Source: Lysobacteraceae bacterium UBA6001
GTDB lineage: Bacteria; Pseudomonadota; Gammaproteobacteria; Xanthomonadales; Xanthomonadaceae
Length of the DNA: 12,642 bases
NCBI GenBank assembly: GCA_002429615.1
Contig: DJAN01000085.1
Coordinates: 488-13,129, forward strand
Reading direction: 5' to 3'
Shown: in pieces, positions 1 through 8,795 of the stretch
How the letters are laid out: each line of letters begins with the position of its first letter
Numbering within the stretch: position 1 is the first letter of the stretch
Notes under the pieces: generated by a model
Databases searched by the model: none
Seen by the model: only the letters and a program-made list of their open reading frames with translations
What the model was told of the DNA's origin: nothing
Program-made: the position numbers and the translations under genes

Positions 1-1101
1 CAGCAGCACGCCCATCGCCACGCAGGTCATCAGCACCGACGAGCCGCCGGAGGAGATCAGCGGCAGGGTCAGGCCCTTGGTCGGCAGGATGCCCAGGTTC
101 ACGCCGATCGACACGAAGCTCTGCATCGCGATCCACAGGCCGATGCCGAAGGCGATGTAGCCGGAGAAGTGGCGCTTCATCTCGACGCAGCGCATGCCCA
201 GCCAGAACGCGCGACCCACCAGCAGCGCGTACAAGGACACCACGCCGCATACGCCGACGAAGCCCAGTTCCTCGGCGATCACCGAGAAGATGAAGTCGGT
301 ATGCGATTCGGGCAGGTAGTTGAGCTTCTGCACCGAGCCGCCCAGGCCCACGCCGAACCACTCGCCGCGGCCGATGGCCATCAGCGCGTTGGACAGCTGG
401 TAGCCCGAGCCGAGCTGGTCCGCCCACGGGTCCATGAACGAGGTCACGCGGCGCATGCGGTACGGCTCGAGGATCACCAGCGCCACCAGCGCCGGCAGCA
501 GCAGCAGGATCGGCAGGATGATGCGCTTGATCTGCGCGCCACCCAGCACCAGCATGCAGGCGGTCACGCTCAGCAGCAGCATCGAGGAGCCGAAGTCCGG
601 CTGCATCAGCAGCAGGCCGACCAGCAGGCCGACCACGAACACCGGCTTGAGCATCGCCTGCCAGGTCGCGTTGACCTCATCGCGGAAGCGCACCAGGTAG
701 CTCGCCAGCCAGATGATGTAGAGCACCTTCACCGCTTCCACGGTCTGGAAGCGCGATACGCCCAGGTTGATCCAGCGCCGCGCGCCGTTCACCGTGCTGC
801 CCACGCCGGGAATGAACACCACCAGCAGCAGGCCGAAGCAGGCCAGCAGCAGCCACTGGTTGTGCTGTTCGACGTTCTTCAGCTCGGTGCGCATGGCCCA
901 GAACGCCAGGCCCACGCCCACGCCGAGGAACAGCAGGTGGCGGGTGAGGTAGTAGAACGGGCTGGCTTCCAGCTCGATCGAGCTGGAGGCGACCATGACC
1001 ACGCCCAGCGACGCCAGCGCCACGGCCGCGCCGAGCAGCCACGGGTCGTAGCGGCCTCCGATCGCTTCCAGGCGGGTCGCTTGGCGGGACAGGTCGTTCA
1101 T
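1..1101 (-). CDS. ftsW: FtsW, septal peptidoglycan glycosyltransferase (SEDS), C-terminus cut by window edge
   Basis: SEDS-family polytopic membrane protein that polymerises lipid II at the septum together with FtsI. 367 residues are visible with no stop before the window edge; the missing part is the last helix and tail. Family signatures seen: NGARRWI (105-111), PDFGSS (168-173), FMDPW (222-226), LPESHTDFIF (263-272), whose Asp269 corresponds to the catalytic Asp of SEDS enzymes, and GILPTKGLTLPLISSGGSS (337-355). Many hydrophobic segments are spread along the protein (about 20-40, 54-70, 83-99, 152-167, 174-188, 194-211 and on). The ATG (1099-1101) lies one base after the mraY stop (TGA-G-ATG). 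An AAGGTG about 9 nt upstream, inside the end of mraY, can serve as ribosome binding site. In E. coli murD lies between mraY and ftsW; it is absent here. RodA is the main alternative, but the dcw position and the HTDFIF region favour FtsW. Confidence 0.97.
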   Translation of the reverse strand, partial: MNDLSRQATRLEAIGGRYDPWLLGAAVALASLGVVMVASSSIELEASPFYYLTRHLLFLGVGVGLAFWAMRTELKNVEQHNQWLLLACFGLLLVVFIPGVGSTVNGARRWINLGVSRFQTVEAVKVLYIIWLASYLVRFRDEVNATWQAMLKPVFVVGLLVGLLLMQPDFGSSMLLLSVTACMLVLGGAQIKRIILPILLLLPALVALVILEPYRMRRVTSFMDPWADQLGSGYQLSNALMAIGRGEWFGVGLGGSVQKLNYLPESHTDFIFSVIAEELGFVGVCGVVSLYALLVGRAFWLGMRCVEMKRHFSGYIAFGIGLWIAMQSFVSIGVNLGILPTKGLTLPLISSGGSSVLMTCVAMGVLL

Positions 1102-1102
1102 C

Positions 1103-2188
1103 TCAGCGCACCTTCAACGTGGCCAGGCCGATCAGCACGAGCACGACGGAGATGATCCAGAAGCGCACGATCACGCGCGGCTCCGGCCAGCCCTTGAGTT
1201 CGAAATGGTGGTGGATCGGCGCCATGCGGAACACGCGCTTGCCGGTGAGCTTGAAGCTGGCGACCTGGATCATCACCGACAGCGTCTCGACGACGAACAC
1301 GCCGCCCATGATCACCAGCACCAGTTCCTGGCGCACGATCACCGCGATGGTGCCCAGCACCGCGCCCAGCGCCAGGGCGCCGATGTCGCCCATGAACACC
1401 ATCGCCGGATAGGTGTTGAACCAGAGGAAGCCCAGGCCGGCGCCGGCGATCGCCGCGCAGATGATGACCAGCTCGCCCGCGCCGGGAATAGACGGGATCT
1501 TCAGGTATTCGGAGAACACCACGTTGCCCGAGGCATAGGCGAACACGCCCAGCGCGCAGGCGACCAGCACGGTCGGCATGATCGCCAGGCCGTCCAGGCC
1601 GTCGGTGAGGTTCACCGCGTTGGAGAAGCCGACAATCCAGAAATAGGCGATCACCACGAAGCTGATGCCGGCCAGCGGCAGCGCGATCGCCTTGAACATC
1701 GGGATATAGAAGGTCAGCTCGGCCGGCACCTTGGCGGTGTAGAGCAGGAACAGGCCGGCAGCCAGGCCGAAGATCGACTGCAGCAGGTATTTCCAGCGCG
1801 ACTTCAGGCCGTTCGGGTCGCGACGCACGATCTTGATCCAGTCGTCGTACCAGCCGATCGCGCCGAAGCACACCATCACCGCCAGCACCAGCCACACATA
1901 ACGGTTGCGCAGGTCACCCCACAGCAGCACCGAGAGGGTGACCGCGAGCAGGATCAGCGAGCCGCCCATGGTCGGCGTGCCGGCCTTGGAGAAGTGCGTC
2001 TGCGGGCCATCCTGGCGGATCGGCTGGCCGCCCTTGAACTGGGCGAGCTTGCGGATCACCGCCGGGCCCATCCATAGCGACAGGAAAAGCGCGGTCAGCG
2101 CGGCGAGGATGCCGCGGAACGTCAGATAGCCGAACAGCCCGAACAGGCTCTCCAGTTGCTGTAGCCAACGGGCCAGCTCAAGCAGCAT
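1103..2188 (-). CDS. mraY: MraY, phospho-N-acetylmuramoyl-pentapeptide transferase
   Basis: Integral inner-membrane enzyme that transfers phospho-MurNAc-pentapeptide from UDP to undecaprenyl phosphate, giving lipid I. With the start used here it has 361 residues, close to E. coli MraY (360). Motifs: [12 protein letters not shown] (65-76), the catalytic pair Asp115-Asp116 in [16 protein letters not shown] (193-202), [12 protein letters not shown] with the third catalytic Asp near 268, and the [11 protein letters not shown] loop (326-336). About ten hydrophobic helices are visible. An ATG 18 nt upstream (2206) is in frame, but the strong GGGGAGGAA at 2196-2204 lies between the two and is correctly spaced only for 2188. 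The protein from 2188 also aligns with the usual N-terminus (MLxxLA...). The start overlaps the end of murF by 11 nt, which suggests coupled translation. Confidence 0.98.
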   Translation of the reverse strand: MLLELARWLQQLESLFGLFGYLTFRGILAALTALFLSLWMGPAVIRKLAQFKGGQPIRQDGPQTHFSKAGTPTMGGSLILLAVTLSVLLWGDLRNRYVWLVLAVMVCFGAIGWYDDWIKIVRRDPNGLKSRWKYLLQSIFGLAAGLFLLYTAKVPAELTFYIPMFKAIALPLAGISFVVIAYFWIVGFSNAVNLTDGLDGLAIMPTVLVACALGVFAYASGNVVFSEYLKIPSIPGAGELVIICAAIAGAGLGFLWFNTYPAMVFMGDIGALALGAVLGTIAVIVRQELVLVIMGGVFVVETLSVMIQVASFKLTGKRVFRMAPIHHHFELKGWPEPRVIVRFWIISVVLVLIGLATLKVR

Positions 2189-3584
2189 TCGGTGCTTCCT
2201 CCCCATGCGCGAGCAGCGCAGTCACGATCTTGTCCATGGCACTGCCGCGCGAGCCCTTGACGAGCACGCGCAGCGGCGTCGTTGCATAGCGGATATCCGC
2301 TTCCAGCGCGGCGGCCAGTTCGGCGTGGCTGGCGAACACGCGGCCGCGCTCGCCGAACGCCTGCGCGGCGTGCGCGCTCAGCTCGCCCAGCGCGTACAGA
2401 CGCGCCAGCTTCGCGTCACGCGCACGGCGGCCGGCGGCGGCATGCAGCGCGGCGCCTTCCGGGCCGAGTTCGCGCATGTCGCCCAGTACCAGCCAGCCTT
2501 CGCCCGGACCGGCCAGCGCGTCGATGGCGGCATCTAGCGAACCCGGGTTAGCGTTGTAGCTGTCGTCGATCAGCACCGCGCCGCCGGGCAGCACGTGCGC
2601 GATCTGGCGGCCGGCGACCGGGCGCGCCTGCGCCAGGCCCTCGGCGATGCGGTCCAGGCCGATGCCCGCGCCCAGCGCCAGGGAAGCTGCGGCCAGCGCG
2701 TTGCGGATGTTGTGGCGGCCCGGCAGGTGCAGGCTCACCGCCACCTCGCCCTGCGGCGCGATCAGGGTGAAGTTCGACACCTGCGGGGTCATCTGGATCT
2801 TTGCGGCGCGCACGTCGGCGCTGGCCTCCAGGCCGAAGCGCAGCACGCGGCGGCCGGTATCGGCCGGGCGCACCAGCGCCTGCTCGAACCACAGGCCGAA
2901 GGCGTCGTCGGCGTTGATGACCGCCACGCCGTCGTCCGGCAACGCGCTGTAGATCGCGCCCTTGGTGGTGGCCACGCCCAGCAGGCTGCCCATGCGCTCC
3001 AGGTGCGCCGGGGCGATGTTGTTGACCAGCGAGTAATCGGGGCGGGCGATGTCGGTGAGGTAGGCGATGTCGCCCGGCTTGCCGGCACCCATTTCATAGA
3101 CGGCGAAGTCGGCGTCATCCGGCGCGGCGATCACCGCCAGCGGCAGGCCGATCTCGTTGTTGCGGTTGCCCGGCGTGGCGTAGACGCGCAGGCCGTCGAC
3201 GTCCTGCACGTGCTGCAGGATCGCCAGCAGCAGCGATTTCACGCTGGTCTTGCCGTTGGAGCCGGTGATCGCGAATACCTTGGTGCTGCGGCCGCGCTGC
3301 ATGCCGGCGGCCACGCGCGACAGCGCCAGCTCGGCATCGGCGACCAGCACCTGCGGCAGCTCGATCTCCGGCAGCAGGCGCTCGACCAGCAGGCCGCTGG
3401 CGCCGCGCATCAGCGCGTCGCCGGCGAAGTCGTGGCCGTCGAAGCGTTCGCCGCGCAGGGCGACGTACAGGCTTCCGGTGGCCAGCGTGCGGGTGTCGTT
3501 GCTGACGGCGTCGATCATCACGTCGTCGCCGTGCAGCTCGCCGCCGGCCCAGTGCGCGATCAGCGACAGCGGGGTGTGCTTCAT
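2178..3584 (-). CDS. murF: MurF, UDP-MurNAc-tripeptide--D-Ala-D-Ala ligase
   Basis: Cytoplasmic Mur ligase that adds D-Ala-D-Ala to UDP-MurNAc-L-Ala-D-Glu-m-DAP using ATP, completing the soluble pentapeptide precursor. 468 residues, slightly longer than E. coli MurF (452). Domains: N-terminal UDP-substrate domain (about 1-100, with VSNDTRTL at 27-34), central ATPase domain with P-loop [12 protein letters not shown] (106-117), NRNNEIGLP (140-148), the YEMGAG segment (163-168), and a C-terminal domain with [10 protein letters not shown] (338-347) and LGDMRELG (367-374). The ATG (3582-3584) overlaps the murE stop as ATGA. A GGGGAGGT precedes it by about 8 nt. The last bases overlap the mraY start. 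It is the final soluble step in the operon and feeds MraY directly. Confidence 0.98.
   Translation of the reverse strand: MKHTPLSLIAHWAGGELHGDDVMIDAVSNDTRTLATGSLYVALRGERFDGHDFAGDALMRGASGLLVERLLPEIELPQVLVADAELALSRVAAGMQRGRSTKVFAITGSNGKTSVKSLLLAILQHVQDVDGLRVYATPGNRNNEIGLPLAVIAAPDDADFAVYEMGAGKPGDIAYLTDIARPDYSLVNNIAPAHLERMGSLLGVATTKGAIYSALPDDGVAVINADDAFGLWFEQALVRPADTGRRVLRFGLEASADVRAAKIQMTPQVSNFTLIAPQGEVAVSLHLPGRHNIRNALAAASLALGAGIGLDRIAEGLAQARPVAGRQIAHVLPGGAVLIDDSYNANPGSLDAAIDALAGPGEGWLVLGDMRELGPEGAALHAAAGRRARDAKLARLYALGELSAHAAQAFGERGRVFASHAELAAALEADIRYATTPLRVLVKGSRGSAMDKIVTALLAHGEEAPNAA
2196..2204 (-). promoter_or_regulatory. Ribosome binding site that fixes the mraY start
   Basis: On the minus strand this reads GGGGAGGAA, with seven nucleotides before the ATG at 2188. 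It lies downstream of the alternative ATG at 2206 and so supports the shorter 361-residue MraY. Confidence 0.8.
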
Positions 3585-5059
3585 GCGTGCACCTCCCCGT
3601 TCGCAAGCAGCGCCGCGGCCACTTCGGTGTCGTCGAACGGATGCTTCACGCCGGCCACGTCCTGGTAGGGCTCATGGCCCTTGCCGGCGACCAGCACGAT
3701 GTCGCCCGGACGCGCCTGGCCGATGGCCGCGGCGATCGCCTTGGCGCGGTCGCGCTGCACGGTGACGACGTCGGCGTGTTCGAAGCCGGCGAGGATGTCG
3801 GCGACGATGGCATCGCCGTCCTCATTGCGCGGGTTGTCATCGGTGACGATGACCACGTCGCTCAGGCGCTCGGCGATGGCGGCCATCTGCGGGCGCTTGC
3901 CCGCATCGCGCTCGCCACCGCAGCCGAACACGCACAGCAGGCGGCCGTGGACGTGGCCGCGCAGGCTGTCCAGCGCCTGTTCCAGCGCGTCGGGGGTGTG
4001 GGCGTAGTCGATCACCACCAGCGGCTGCGTGCCCTGCCCGCCGAGGCGGTTCATGCGCCCGCGGATCGGCTGCAGGCGCGACAGCACGTCGGCGATCACC
4101 TCCACCGGCTGGCCCAGCGCGAACAGCGCACCGGCGACGGCGAGCAGGTTGTCGACGTTGAAACGACCCAGCAGCGGCGAATGCACCGGCCACGCGGTGC
4201 CGTCCAGCAGCAGGTCGAAATTGATGCCGTGGTCATCCAGGCGCAGCGCTTCGGCACGCAGGCGCGCCGCTTCCTGGCCACGCGAGCTGACCCCGATGCG
4301 GGCGATGCCCTCGCCCAGCCCGGCATGCAGTTCGCGGCCGAAGGCGTCGTCGAGATTGATCACCGCCGCCTTCAGCCCGGCGCGCGAGAACAGCCGCGCC
4401 TTGGCCGCGCCGTAGCTGGCCATGTCGCCGTGGTAGTCGAGGTGGTCGCGGGTGAGGTTGGTGAATACGGCCACGTCGTAGTGCACGGCATCGACACGGC
4501 CCTGGTCCAGCGCGTGCGAGCTGACTTCCATCGCCACCGCGCGCGCACCGGCGTCGCGCAGGTCGGCCAGCACCTCATGCATCTGCAGCACCAGCGGCGT
4601 GGTGAAGCCGGTCGGCACGACATGGCCATACAGGCCGACACCGAGCGTGCCGATGCTGCCGCTCTCGATACCGAGCAGCTTCCAGGCCTGCGCCATCAGC
4701 TGCACGGTGGAGGTCTTGCCGTTGGTACCGGTCACCCCGACCATCGTCATCGCCTGCGAGGGATGACCATGGAAGCGATCGGCCATCGCGCCCATGCGGG
4801 CCCGCAGGCCGGGCACGGCGATGGCATCGGCGGGGGCCGGCAGTTCCGCCGGGGCCGGCGGCTCGAACAGGATCGCCGCGGCACCCTTGGCGCGCGCCTG
4901 CTCGACGAAGCCCAGGCCGTGCGCGCCGAAGCCGGCGATGGCCACGAAGGCATCACCCGGGCGCACCATTCGGCTGTCGAGCACCAGGCCGGTGATATCG
5001 ACCTCATGCGACAGCGGCACGTCGGGCAGCAGCTGCGACAGCGGCATCGGCCGGCTCAC
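3581..5059 (-). CDS. murE: MurE, UDP-MurNAc-L-Ala-D-Glu--meso-diaminopimelate ligase
   Basis: Cytoplasmic ATP-dependent Mur ligase that adds the third residue of the stem peptide. 492 residues, the usual family length. P-loop [10 protein letters not shown] (108-117), the Lys220 in [10 protein letters not shown] (the lysine that is carbamylated in Mur ligases), NVDNLLA (301-307), [10 protein letters not shown] (351-360), and TDDNPRNE (406-413). The DNPR tetrad is the known marker of meso-DAP specificity, as opposed to L-Lys enzymes. GKGHE is at 459-463. The start is a GTG (5057-5059) that overlaps the ftsI stop as GTGA. CAGGAGG at 5067-5073 is seven bases upstream, so GTG is preferred to the ATG of codon 5 (5047). 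The stop overlaps the murF ATG by 4 nt. Confidence 0.98.
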   Translation of the reverse strand: MSRPMPLSQLLPDVPLSHEVDITGLVLDSRMVRPGDAFVAIAGFGAHGLGFVEQARAKGAAAILFEPPAPAELPAPADAIAVPGLRARMGAMADRFHGHPSQAMTMVGVTGTNGKTSTVQLMAQAWKLLGIESGSIGTLGVGLYGHVVPTGFTTPLVLQMHEVLADLRDAGARAVAMEVSSHALDQGRVDAVHYDVAVFTNLTRDHLDYHGDMASYGAAKARLFSRAGLKAAVINLDDAFGRELHAGLGEGIARIGVSSRGQEAARLRAEALRLDDHGINFDLLLDGTAWPVHSPLLGRFNVDNLLAVAGALFALGQPVEVIADVLSRLQPIRGRMNRLGGQGTQPLVVIDYAHTPDALEQALDSLRGHVHGRLLCVFGCGGERDAGKRPQMAAIAERLSDVVIVTDDNPRNEDGDAIVADILAGFEHADVVTVQRDRAKAIAAAIGQARPGDIVLVAGKGHEPYQDVAGVKHPFDDTEVAAALLANGEVHA

Positions 5060-6921
5060 TGGCGGGCCTCCTGCAGCGGCGCGGTGGTGGCGCTGGCGGT
5101 GGGAATGCCGGCATCCACTTCATCGGCGGCGGTGGGCATCATGCCGTCGCCATCGGTATCCACCGCTGGCGCCACCGCGTCCGGCGCCGGCTTGGGCAGC
5201 GCGCCGCCCGCCTTGCCGGCGGCCTGCGCGGCCAGCCAGGACTGGATGTCGTCCGGCGGCACGTCGGCCAGGCGCAACGCGCCTTCCATCACGCGGTGGA
5301 ATACCGGCGCCGAGACCAGGCCACCGTAGTACTTGCCGCCCTGCGGGTCGTTGATGACGATCACCGTGGCGAAGCGCGGCCGCGTCGCCGGCACCAGGCC
5401 GGCGAACAGCGCGTTGTAGTGGCCGCGCTCGTAGCCGTTCGGGCCGTTCTTGCGCGCGGTGCCGGTCTTGCCGGCGACGTGGTAGCCAAGGATGGCCGCA
5501 TCCTTCGCGCCGCCCTGGGTCACCACCGTCTCCATCATGCCGATCACGGTGTGCGCCACTTCCGGGCTGATGACCTGGCGCGATTCACCACGCTGGCCCT
5601 TCACGAAGGTCGGCGGGTTCAGCCTGCCGCCATTGCCCAGCGCCGCATACGCCTGCGCGATCTGCAGCGGCGTGACGTTCAGACCGTAGCCGTAGGACAT
5701 CGTGGTCTTGGACGAACCGCTCCAGCGCGCCGGCGACGGCAGCAGGCCCGCCGCCTCGCCCGGGAAGCCGCTGTGCGGCGCACTGCCGTAACCGAAGTTG
5801 TGGACCGTCTGGTAGAAGGTCTCGTCCGGCAGCTTGGCGGCGATCTTCGCCGCGCCGATGTTCGAGCTGCGGGTGATCACGCCGGTGACGTTGAGCACGC
5901 CGTTGTTGCGCGGCACATCCTTGATGGTGAAGCGGCCCACGGCCATGTAGCCGGGGTTGGTGTCGATGGTGGTGTTCGGCGTCACCACGCCGGCCTGCAG
6001 CGCGGTGGCGATGGTCAGCGGCTTCATCGTCGAGCCCGGCTCGACCAGATCGGTGACCGCGCGGTTGCGGCGCGCCGCCGGGTTGATGCCGGTCACCGCG
6101 TTGGGGTTGTACGTCGGCAGGTTGACCATCGCCAGCACTTCGCCGGTGGCCACGTCCATCACCACCATCGAACCGCCAGCGGCCTTGTTCTCGATCAGCG
6201 CGTTGCGCAGCTCCTTGTAGGCCAGGAACTGGATGCGGCGGTCGATGCTCAGGGTCAGGTCCTGGCCCGGCTCGGCCGGCTTGACCAGGTCCACGCTCTC
6301 CACGATGGCGCCGCGCGCATCGCGCACCACGCGCTTGCTGCCCGGCTTGCCGCGCAGCCACTGGTCGAACGCCAGCTCCAGGCCTTCCTGGCCGCGGTCG
6401 TCAATGTTGGTGAAGCCCAGCACGTGCGCCATCGCCTCACCCTGCGGGTAGAAGCGGCGGAACTCGCGCTGGGAGAACACACCGGGAATCTTCAGCGCCA
6501 CGATCTCATGCGCGCGGTCGGGATTGATCCGGCGCTTGAGGTACATGAACTCCTTGTCCGCCTTCTGCGACAGGCGCGAGCTCAGCTCGTCCTGCGGCAT
6601 CTGCAGCGCCTTGGCCAGCTCCGGAATGCGGTCCGGGTTGCGCAGCAGTTCCTGCGGATTGACCCAGATCGACTCCACCGGCGTGGACACCGCCAGCGGC
6701 TCGCCGTTGCGGTCGGTGATCATGCCGCGCGATACCGCGATGGGCAGTTCGCGCAGGTAGCGCGCCTCGCCCTGGCGCTGGTAGAAATCGCTGTTGATCA
6801 GCTGCACGTAGGCGGCGCGGCCGATCAGCGTGACCGAGCACAGCGCCAGCGTGGTGCCCACCAGCATCAGGCGGCCACGCAGGTTGAAGCTGGTGCGCAT
6901 GCGCGAGCGGGTCGGCTTCAT
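5056..6921 (-). CDS. ftsI: FtsI, division-specific peptidoglycan transpeptidase (PBP3)
   Basis: Class B penicillin-binding protein that crosslinks septal peptidoglycan in complex with FtsW and FtsL/B/Q. 621 residues: short cytoplasmic N-terminus, one membrane anchor (about 16-37), pedestal domain (ISRGM-like segment near 64, [11 protein letters not shown] 67-77), and the transpeptidase domain. The three active-site motifs are all present: SxxK as EPGSTMK (nucleophile Ser297, Lys300), SxN as SSN (352-354) and KTG (485-487). It is longer than E. coli PBP3 (588) because of a low-complexity Ala/Pro/Asp-rich tail from about residue 562. The tail contains DTDGDG (588-593), which resembles a calcium-binding loop. 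The ATG overlaps the ftsL stop as ATGA, and the stop overlaps the murE GTG as GTGA. The ribosome binding site is weak (GGTGGTG), so translation is probably coupled to ftsL. Confidence 0.98.
   Translation of the reverse strand: MKPTRSRMRTSFNLRGRLMLVGTTLALCSVTLIGRAAYVQLINSDFYQRQGEARYLRELPIAVSRGMITDRNGEPLAVSTPVESIWVNPQELLRNPDRIPELAKALQMPQDELSSRLSQKADKEFMYLKRRINPDRAHEIVALKIPGVFSQREFRRFYPQGEAMAHVLGFTNIDDRGQEGLELAFDQWLRGKPGSKRVVRDARGAIVESVDLVKPAEPGQDLTLSIDRRIQFLAYKELRNALIENKAAGGSMVVMDVATGEVLAMVNLPTYNPNAVTGINPAARRNRAVTDLVEPGSTMKPLTIATALQAGVVTPNTTIDTNPGYMAVGRFTIKDVPRNNGVLNVTGVITRSSNIGAAKIAAKLPDETFYQTVHNFGYGSAPHSGFPGEAAGLLPSPARWSGSSKTTMSYGYGLNVTPLQIAQAYAALGNGGRLNPPTFVKGQRGESRQVISPEVAHTVIGMMETVVTQGGAKDAAILGYHVAGKTGTARKNGPNGYERGHYNALFAGLVPATRPRFATVIVINDPQGGKYYGGLVSAPVFHRVMEGALRLADVPPDDIQSWLAAQAAGKAGGALPKPAPDAVAPAVDTDGDGMMPTAADEVDAGIPTASATTAPLQEARQ
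5067..5073 (-). promoter_or_regulatory. Ribosome binding site that fixes the GTG start of murE
   Basis: Reads CAGGAGG on the minus strand, inside the last codons of ftsI, seven nucleotides before the GTG at 5059. It would be about 19 nt from the next possible start, the ATG at 5047, so it argues for the GTG. Confidence 0.75.
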
Positions 6922-7181
6922 GGCCGCACCACCACGATGTCAGCCGTTTCCGGGAATTTCATGCCCAGGCGCTCGCGCGCGATCTGGTCGACGCGGTTGC
7001 TCTCGGCCCAGGTCGCCTGCTCCAGCTGCAGGCGGCCGAACTCGATGTCGAGGTCGTCGCGGGTCTTCTGCAGACGGGTCAGCTCGACGAACAGCTTGCG
7101 GTGCATGTGGCGCATGTAGACCACGCCGATGCCCGAGGCCACGGTGCAGGCCAGCAGCACGATCAGCAGCAGGCGGCTCAC
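6918..7181 (-). CDS. ftsL: FtsL, divisome bitopic membrane protein
   Basis: Small bitopic inner-membrane protein of the FtsQLB complex, which activates FtsWI. 87 residues: hydrophobic segment 3-23 at the N-terminus, then a heptad-like, charged periplasmic region (about 28-65, [22 protein letters not shown]) consistent with a coiled coil, then the conserved-looking [17 protein letters not shown] (61-77), typical of the FtsL family. FtsL is poorly conserved in sequence; position between rsmH and ftsI is strong supporting evidence. The start is a GTG (7179-7181) that overlaps the rsmH stop as GTGA, with GGAGGT (7188-7193) six nucleotides upstream. The cytoplasmic part is almost absent, shorter than in E. 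coli FtsL (121 aa). Confidence 0.95.
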   Translation of the reverse strand: MSRLLLIVLLACTVASGIGVVYMRHMHRKLFVELTRLQKTRDDLDIEFGRLQLEQATWAESNRVDQIARERLGMKFPETADIVVVRP

Positions 7182-8164
7182 GCGGCCACCTCCGGCAGCT
7201 TCTCGGCCACACGCAGCACCGCGCTGCGGGCGCGCGGGTTGGCGGCCAGTTCGTCATCCTCGGCGCGGATCGCGCCACCGATGGCCAGCAGCGTCGGGGT
7301 GAACGCCTGCGCTTCCGGCAGCCGGCGGTTGGCCGGCGGCGCCTTGGCGTGGCGGTTGATGAACTGCTTGACGATGCGGTCTTCCAGCGAGTGGAAGCTG
7401 ATCACCGCCAGCCGGCCGCCGGGCTTGAGCCGGGCCAGCGCCGCGTCCAGGCCGGCTTCGAGGTCGGCCAGTTCGCGGTTGATGTGGATGCGGATGGCCT
7501 GGAAGCTGCGCGTGGCCGGGTGGATCTTGTCCTTGCCGCGCGGCATCACCGAGGCGATCAGGTCGGCCAGCTGCGCGGTGCGCAGCAGCGGCTGCTCGGC
7601 GCGGCGCTGCACGATGGCGCGCGCGATGCGGCGGCTCTGGCGCTCTTCGCCGTAGGTCCACAGCACGTCGGCGATCTCGCGCTCGTCCGCGCTGGCCAGC
7701 CATTCGGCCGCGCTCTGGCCGGCATCCGGGTCCATGCGCATGTCCAGCGGGCCGTCCTTGCCGAACGAGAAGCCGCGCTCGGCCACGTCCAGCTGCGGCG
7801 AGGACACGCCCAGGTCGAGCAGCACGCCGTCCAGCGCCTGCGCCTGGTCCCACTGGCCCAGCGTGGCGAAGCTGGCGCGGCGGATGGACACGCGCGCATC
7901 GCCACCGAACGACTGTTCGGCCACGGCGATCGCTTCGGGGTCCTTGTCCATCACCAGCAGCCGGCCTCCCGGGCCGAGTCGTTGCAGCACGCCGCGCGCG
8001 TGGCCACCACGCCCGAACGTGCCATCCAGATACGTTCCGTCCTCGATCACCTGCAGGCCTTCCAGCACCTGCGTGTACAGCACCGGCAGATGCGCCGCCG
8101 GCGGCTGCGACACCGGGAGGTGACCGGGCTGCGCGTCAGGGCGCATCCGGGCACCCCGGCTCAC
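7178..8164 (-). CDS. rsmH: RsmH (MraW), 16S rRNA m4C1402 N4-methyltransferase
   Basis: SAM-dependent enzyme that N4-methylates C1402 in the ribosomal P site. 328 residues if the GTG at 8162-8164 is used. Motifs: HLPVL (25-29), the SAM-binding DGTFGRGGH (47-55), MDKDPEA (72-78), [11 protein letters not shown] (116-126), RGFSF (130-134), GPLDMRM (138-144), [12 protein letters not shown] (215-226), ISFHSLEDR (255-263) and NPRARSA (309-315). The GTG overlaps the mraZ stop as GTGA, like other junctions here. An in-frame ATG at 8146 (residue 7) is a possible alternative, since upstream of the GTG only a weak AGGTT is seen. About 20 Pro/Ala/Gln-rich residues precede HLPVL, more than in E. coli. Its partner, RsmI, acts on the same nucleotide and is encoded nearby at 10496-11323. 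Confidence 0.97.
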   Translation of the reverse strand: MSRGARMRPDAQPGHLPVSQPPAAHLPVLYTQVLEGLQVIEDGTYLDGTFGRGGHARGVLQRLGPGGRLLVMDKDPEAIAVAEQSFGGDARVSIRRASFATLGQWDQAQALDGVLLDLGVSSPQLDVAERGFSFGKDGPLDMRMDPDAGQSAAEWLASADEREIADVLWTYGEERQSRRIARAIVQRRAEQPLLRTAQLADLIASVMPRGKDKIHPATRSFQAIRIHINRELADLEAGLDAALARLKPGGRLAVISFHSLEDRIVKQFINRHAKAPPANRRLPEAQAFTPTLLAIGGAIRAEDDELAANPRARSAVLRVAEKLPEVAA

Positions 8165-8607
8165 AACCTGAGGTCGAGCAATCCATCGCCCAGATCCCCG
8201 TCAGACAGCGTCTGCTGGATCAACGCGCGATGTGCCTGCTCGCTCCACAGTTCAAACTTGTCGCCCATGCCCAGCAGGACGGCCTTCTTCTCGATGCCCA
8301 CCGCGTTGCGGTGGCTGGCGGGGATGCTCAGGCGGCCGTTGCCGTCCAGTTCGAGCACGGCCGAGGAACCGACCAGCTTCTGCTGCAGCACGCGCACGGT
8401 GCGCTGGGTGTTGGGCTTGGCCATCACGTCGTCGCGCACGCGCTGCCACTCCTTCTCCGCGTACAGCCACAGGCAGCCGGCTTCGAACGGGTTGTAGGTC
8501 AGCACCAGGCGGTTGCCGCTGTCACGCGCGACAAGATCGCGATAAGCGGTGGGAACCGCCAAGCGCCCCTTGTCATCGACTGTGATGGCCGTCTCGCCTT
8601 GAAACAC
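8161..8607 (-). CDS. mraZ: MraZ, transcriptional repressor of the dcw operon
   Basis: DNA-binding protein of the SpoVT/AbrB fold that represses its own dcw operon. 148 residues, the usual length (E. coli 152). Two copies of the AbrB-like motif are visible: DDKGRLAVP (11-19) and DGNGRLSIP (88-96), each starting a half of the protein. The start is GTG (8605-8607), giving the conserved N-terminus MFQGE. GAGGG at 8617-8621 is nine bases upstream. It is the first gene of the operon, and its target boxes lie just upstream (8616-8690). The family assembles as ring-like multimers that read several phased repeats. The C-terminus overlaps the rsmH start by 4 nt. Confidence 0.98.
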   Translation of the reverse strand: MFQGETAITVDDKGRLAVPTAYRDLVARDSGNRLVLTYNPFEAGCLWLYAEKEWQRVRDDVMAKPNTQRTVRVLQQKLVGSSAVLELDGNGRLSIPASHRNAVGIEKKAVLLGMGDKFELWSEQAHRALIQQTLSDGDLGDGLLDLRL

Positions 8608-8645
8608 GCTGAAAAACCCTCGGCACCCACTCGGGCGGTAATTGA

Positions 8646-8690
8646 ACCACGAAAAACCACAAAAAACCCGGTTTTCCCTCCGTTGCCCAC
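8646..8690 (-). promoter_or_regulatory. MraZ operator: five GTGG-like boxes at 10-bp spacing
   Basis: Minus-strand pentamers at exact 10-bp steps: GTGGG (8686-8690), GAGGG (8676-8680), CGGGT (8666-8670), GTGGT (8656-8660) and GTGGT (8646-8650). This matches the known MraZ recognition pattern of TGGG-like repeats separated by five bases, located at the mra promoter. The phase continues into the leader with GTGGG (8626-8630) and AGGGT (8616-8620), skipping one position. The boxes start inside the -10 and run over the predicted transcription start. Confidence 0.8.
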
Positions 8691-8716
8691 CTTAGCAGCG
8701 CGCAGAGGGTTGTCAA
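8689..8716 (-). promoter_or_regulatory. mra promoter (sigma-70 type) of the dcw operon
   Basis: On the minus strand a perfect -35 TTGACA (8711-8716) and a -10 TAAGGT (8689-8694) are separated by 16 nt. Transcription should start near 8682 and leave a leader of about 75 nt before the mraZ GTG. The -10 overlaps the first GTGGG box (8686-8690), so bound MraZ would block RNA polymerase. A TTGT-N2-ACAA inverted repeat covers the -35. Confidence 0.75.
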
Positions 8717-8786
8717 CAACTTTCCGGTCGGCAAATCACTTGGGGGATCAATGGCTTGCAGCAATCTTTAGAGACTTGTTCAAGGC

Positions 8787-8795
8787 TTATCCACA
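8787..8795 (+). promoter_or_regulatory. Perfect-consensus DnaA box
   Basis: TTATCCACA, an exact match to the high-affinity DnaA box, in the intergenic region about 70 bp upstream of the mra -35. Only one copy was seen, so this is not an origin. It could be a regulatory or titration site, or chance. Confidence 0.5.

Noticed and set aside
169..1155. Plus-strand frame opposite ftsW
   Set aside because: His/Gln/Ala-rich translation with no family signature; the minus strand carries FtsW with all its motifs.
3587..5329. Long open frame on the plus strand opposite murE (580 codons), and similar ones opposite ftsI (5296-7119) and mraZ/rsmH (6830-8497)
   Set aside because: Antisense shadows of GC-rich codon use. 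Their translations are rich in His, Gln, Arg and Ala with no recognisable domain, while the minus-strand frames are unmistakable dcw proteins.
8662..8678. Possible attenuator hairpin in the mraZ leader (GAAAAC-CGG-GTTTT followed by TT)
   Set aside because: Stem is short and AT-rich with a 3-nt loop, and the bases are already explained by the phased MraZ boxes.
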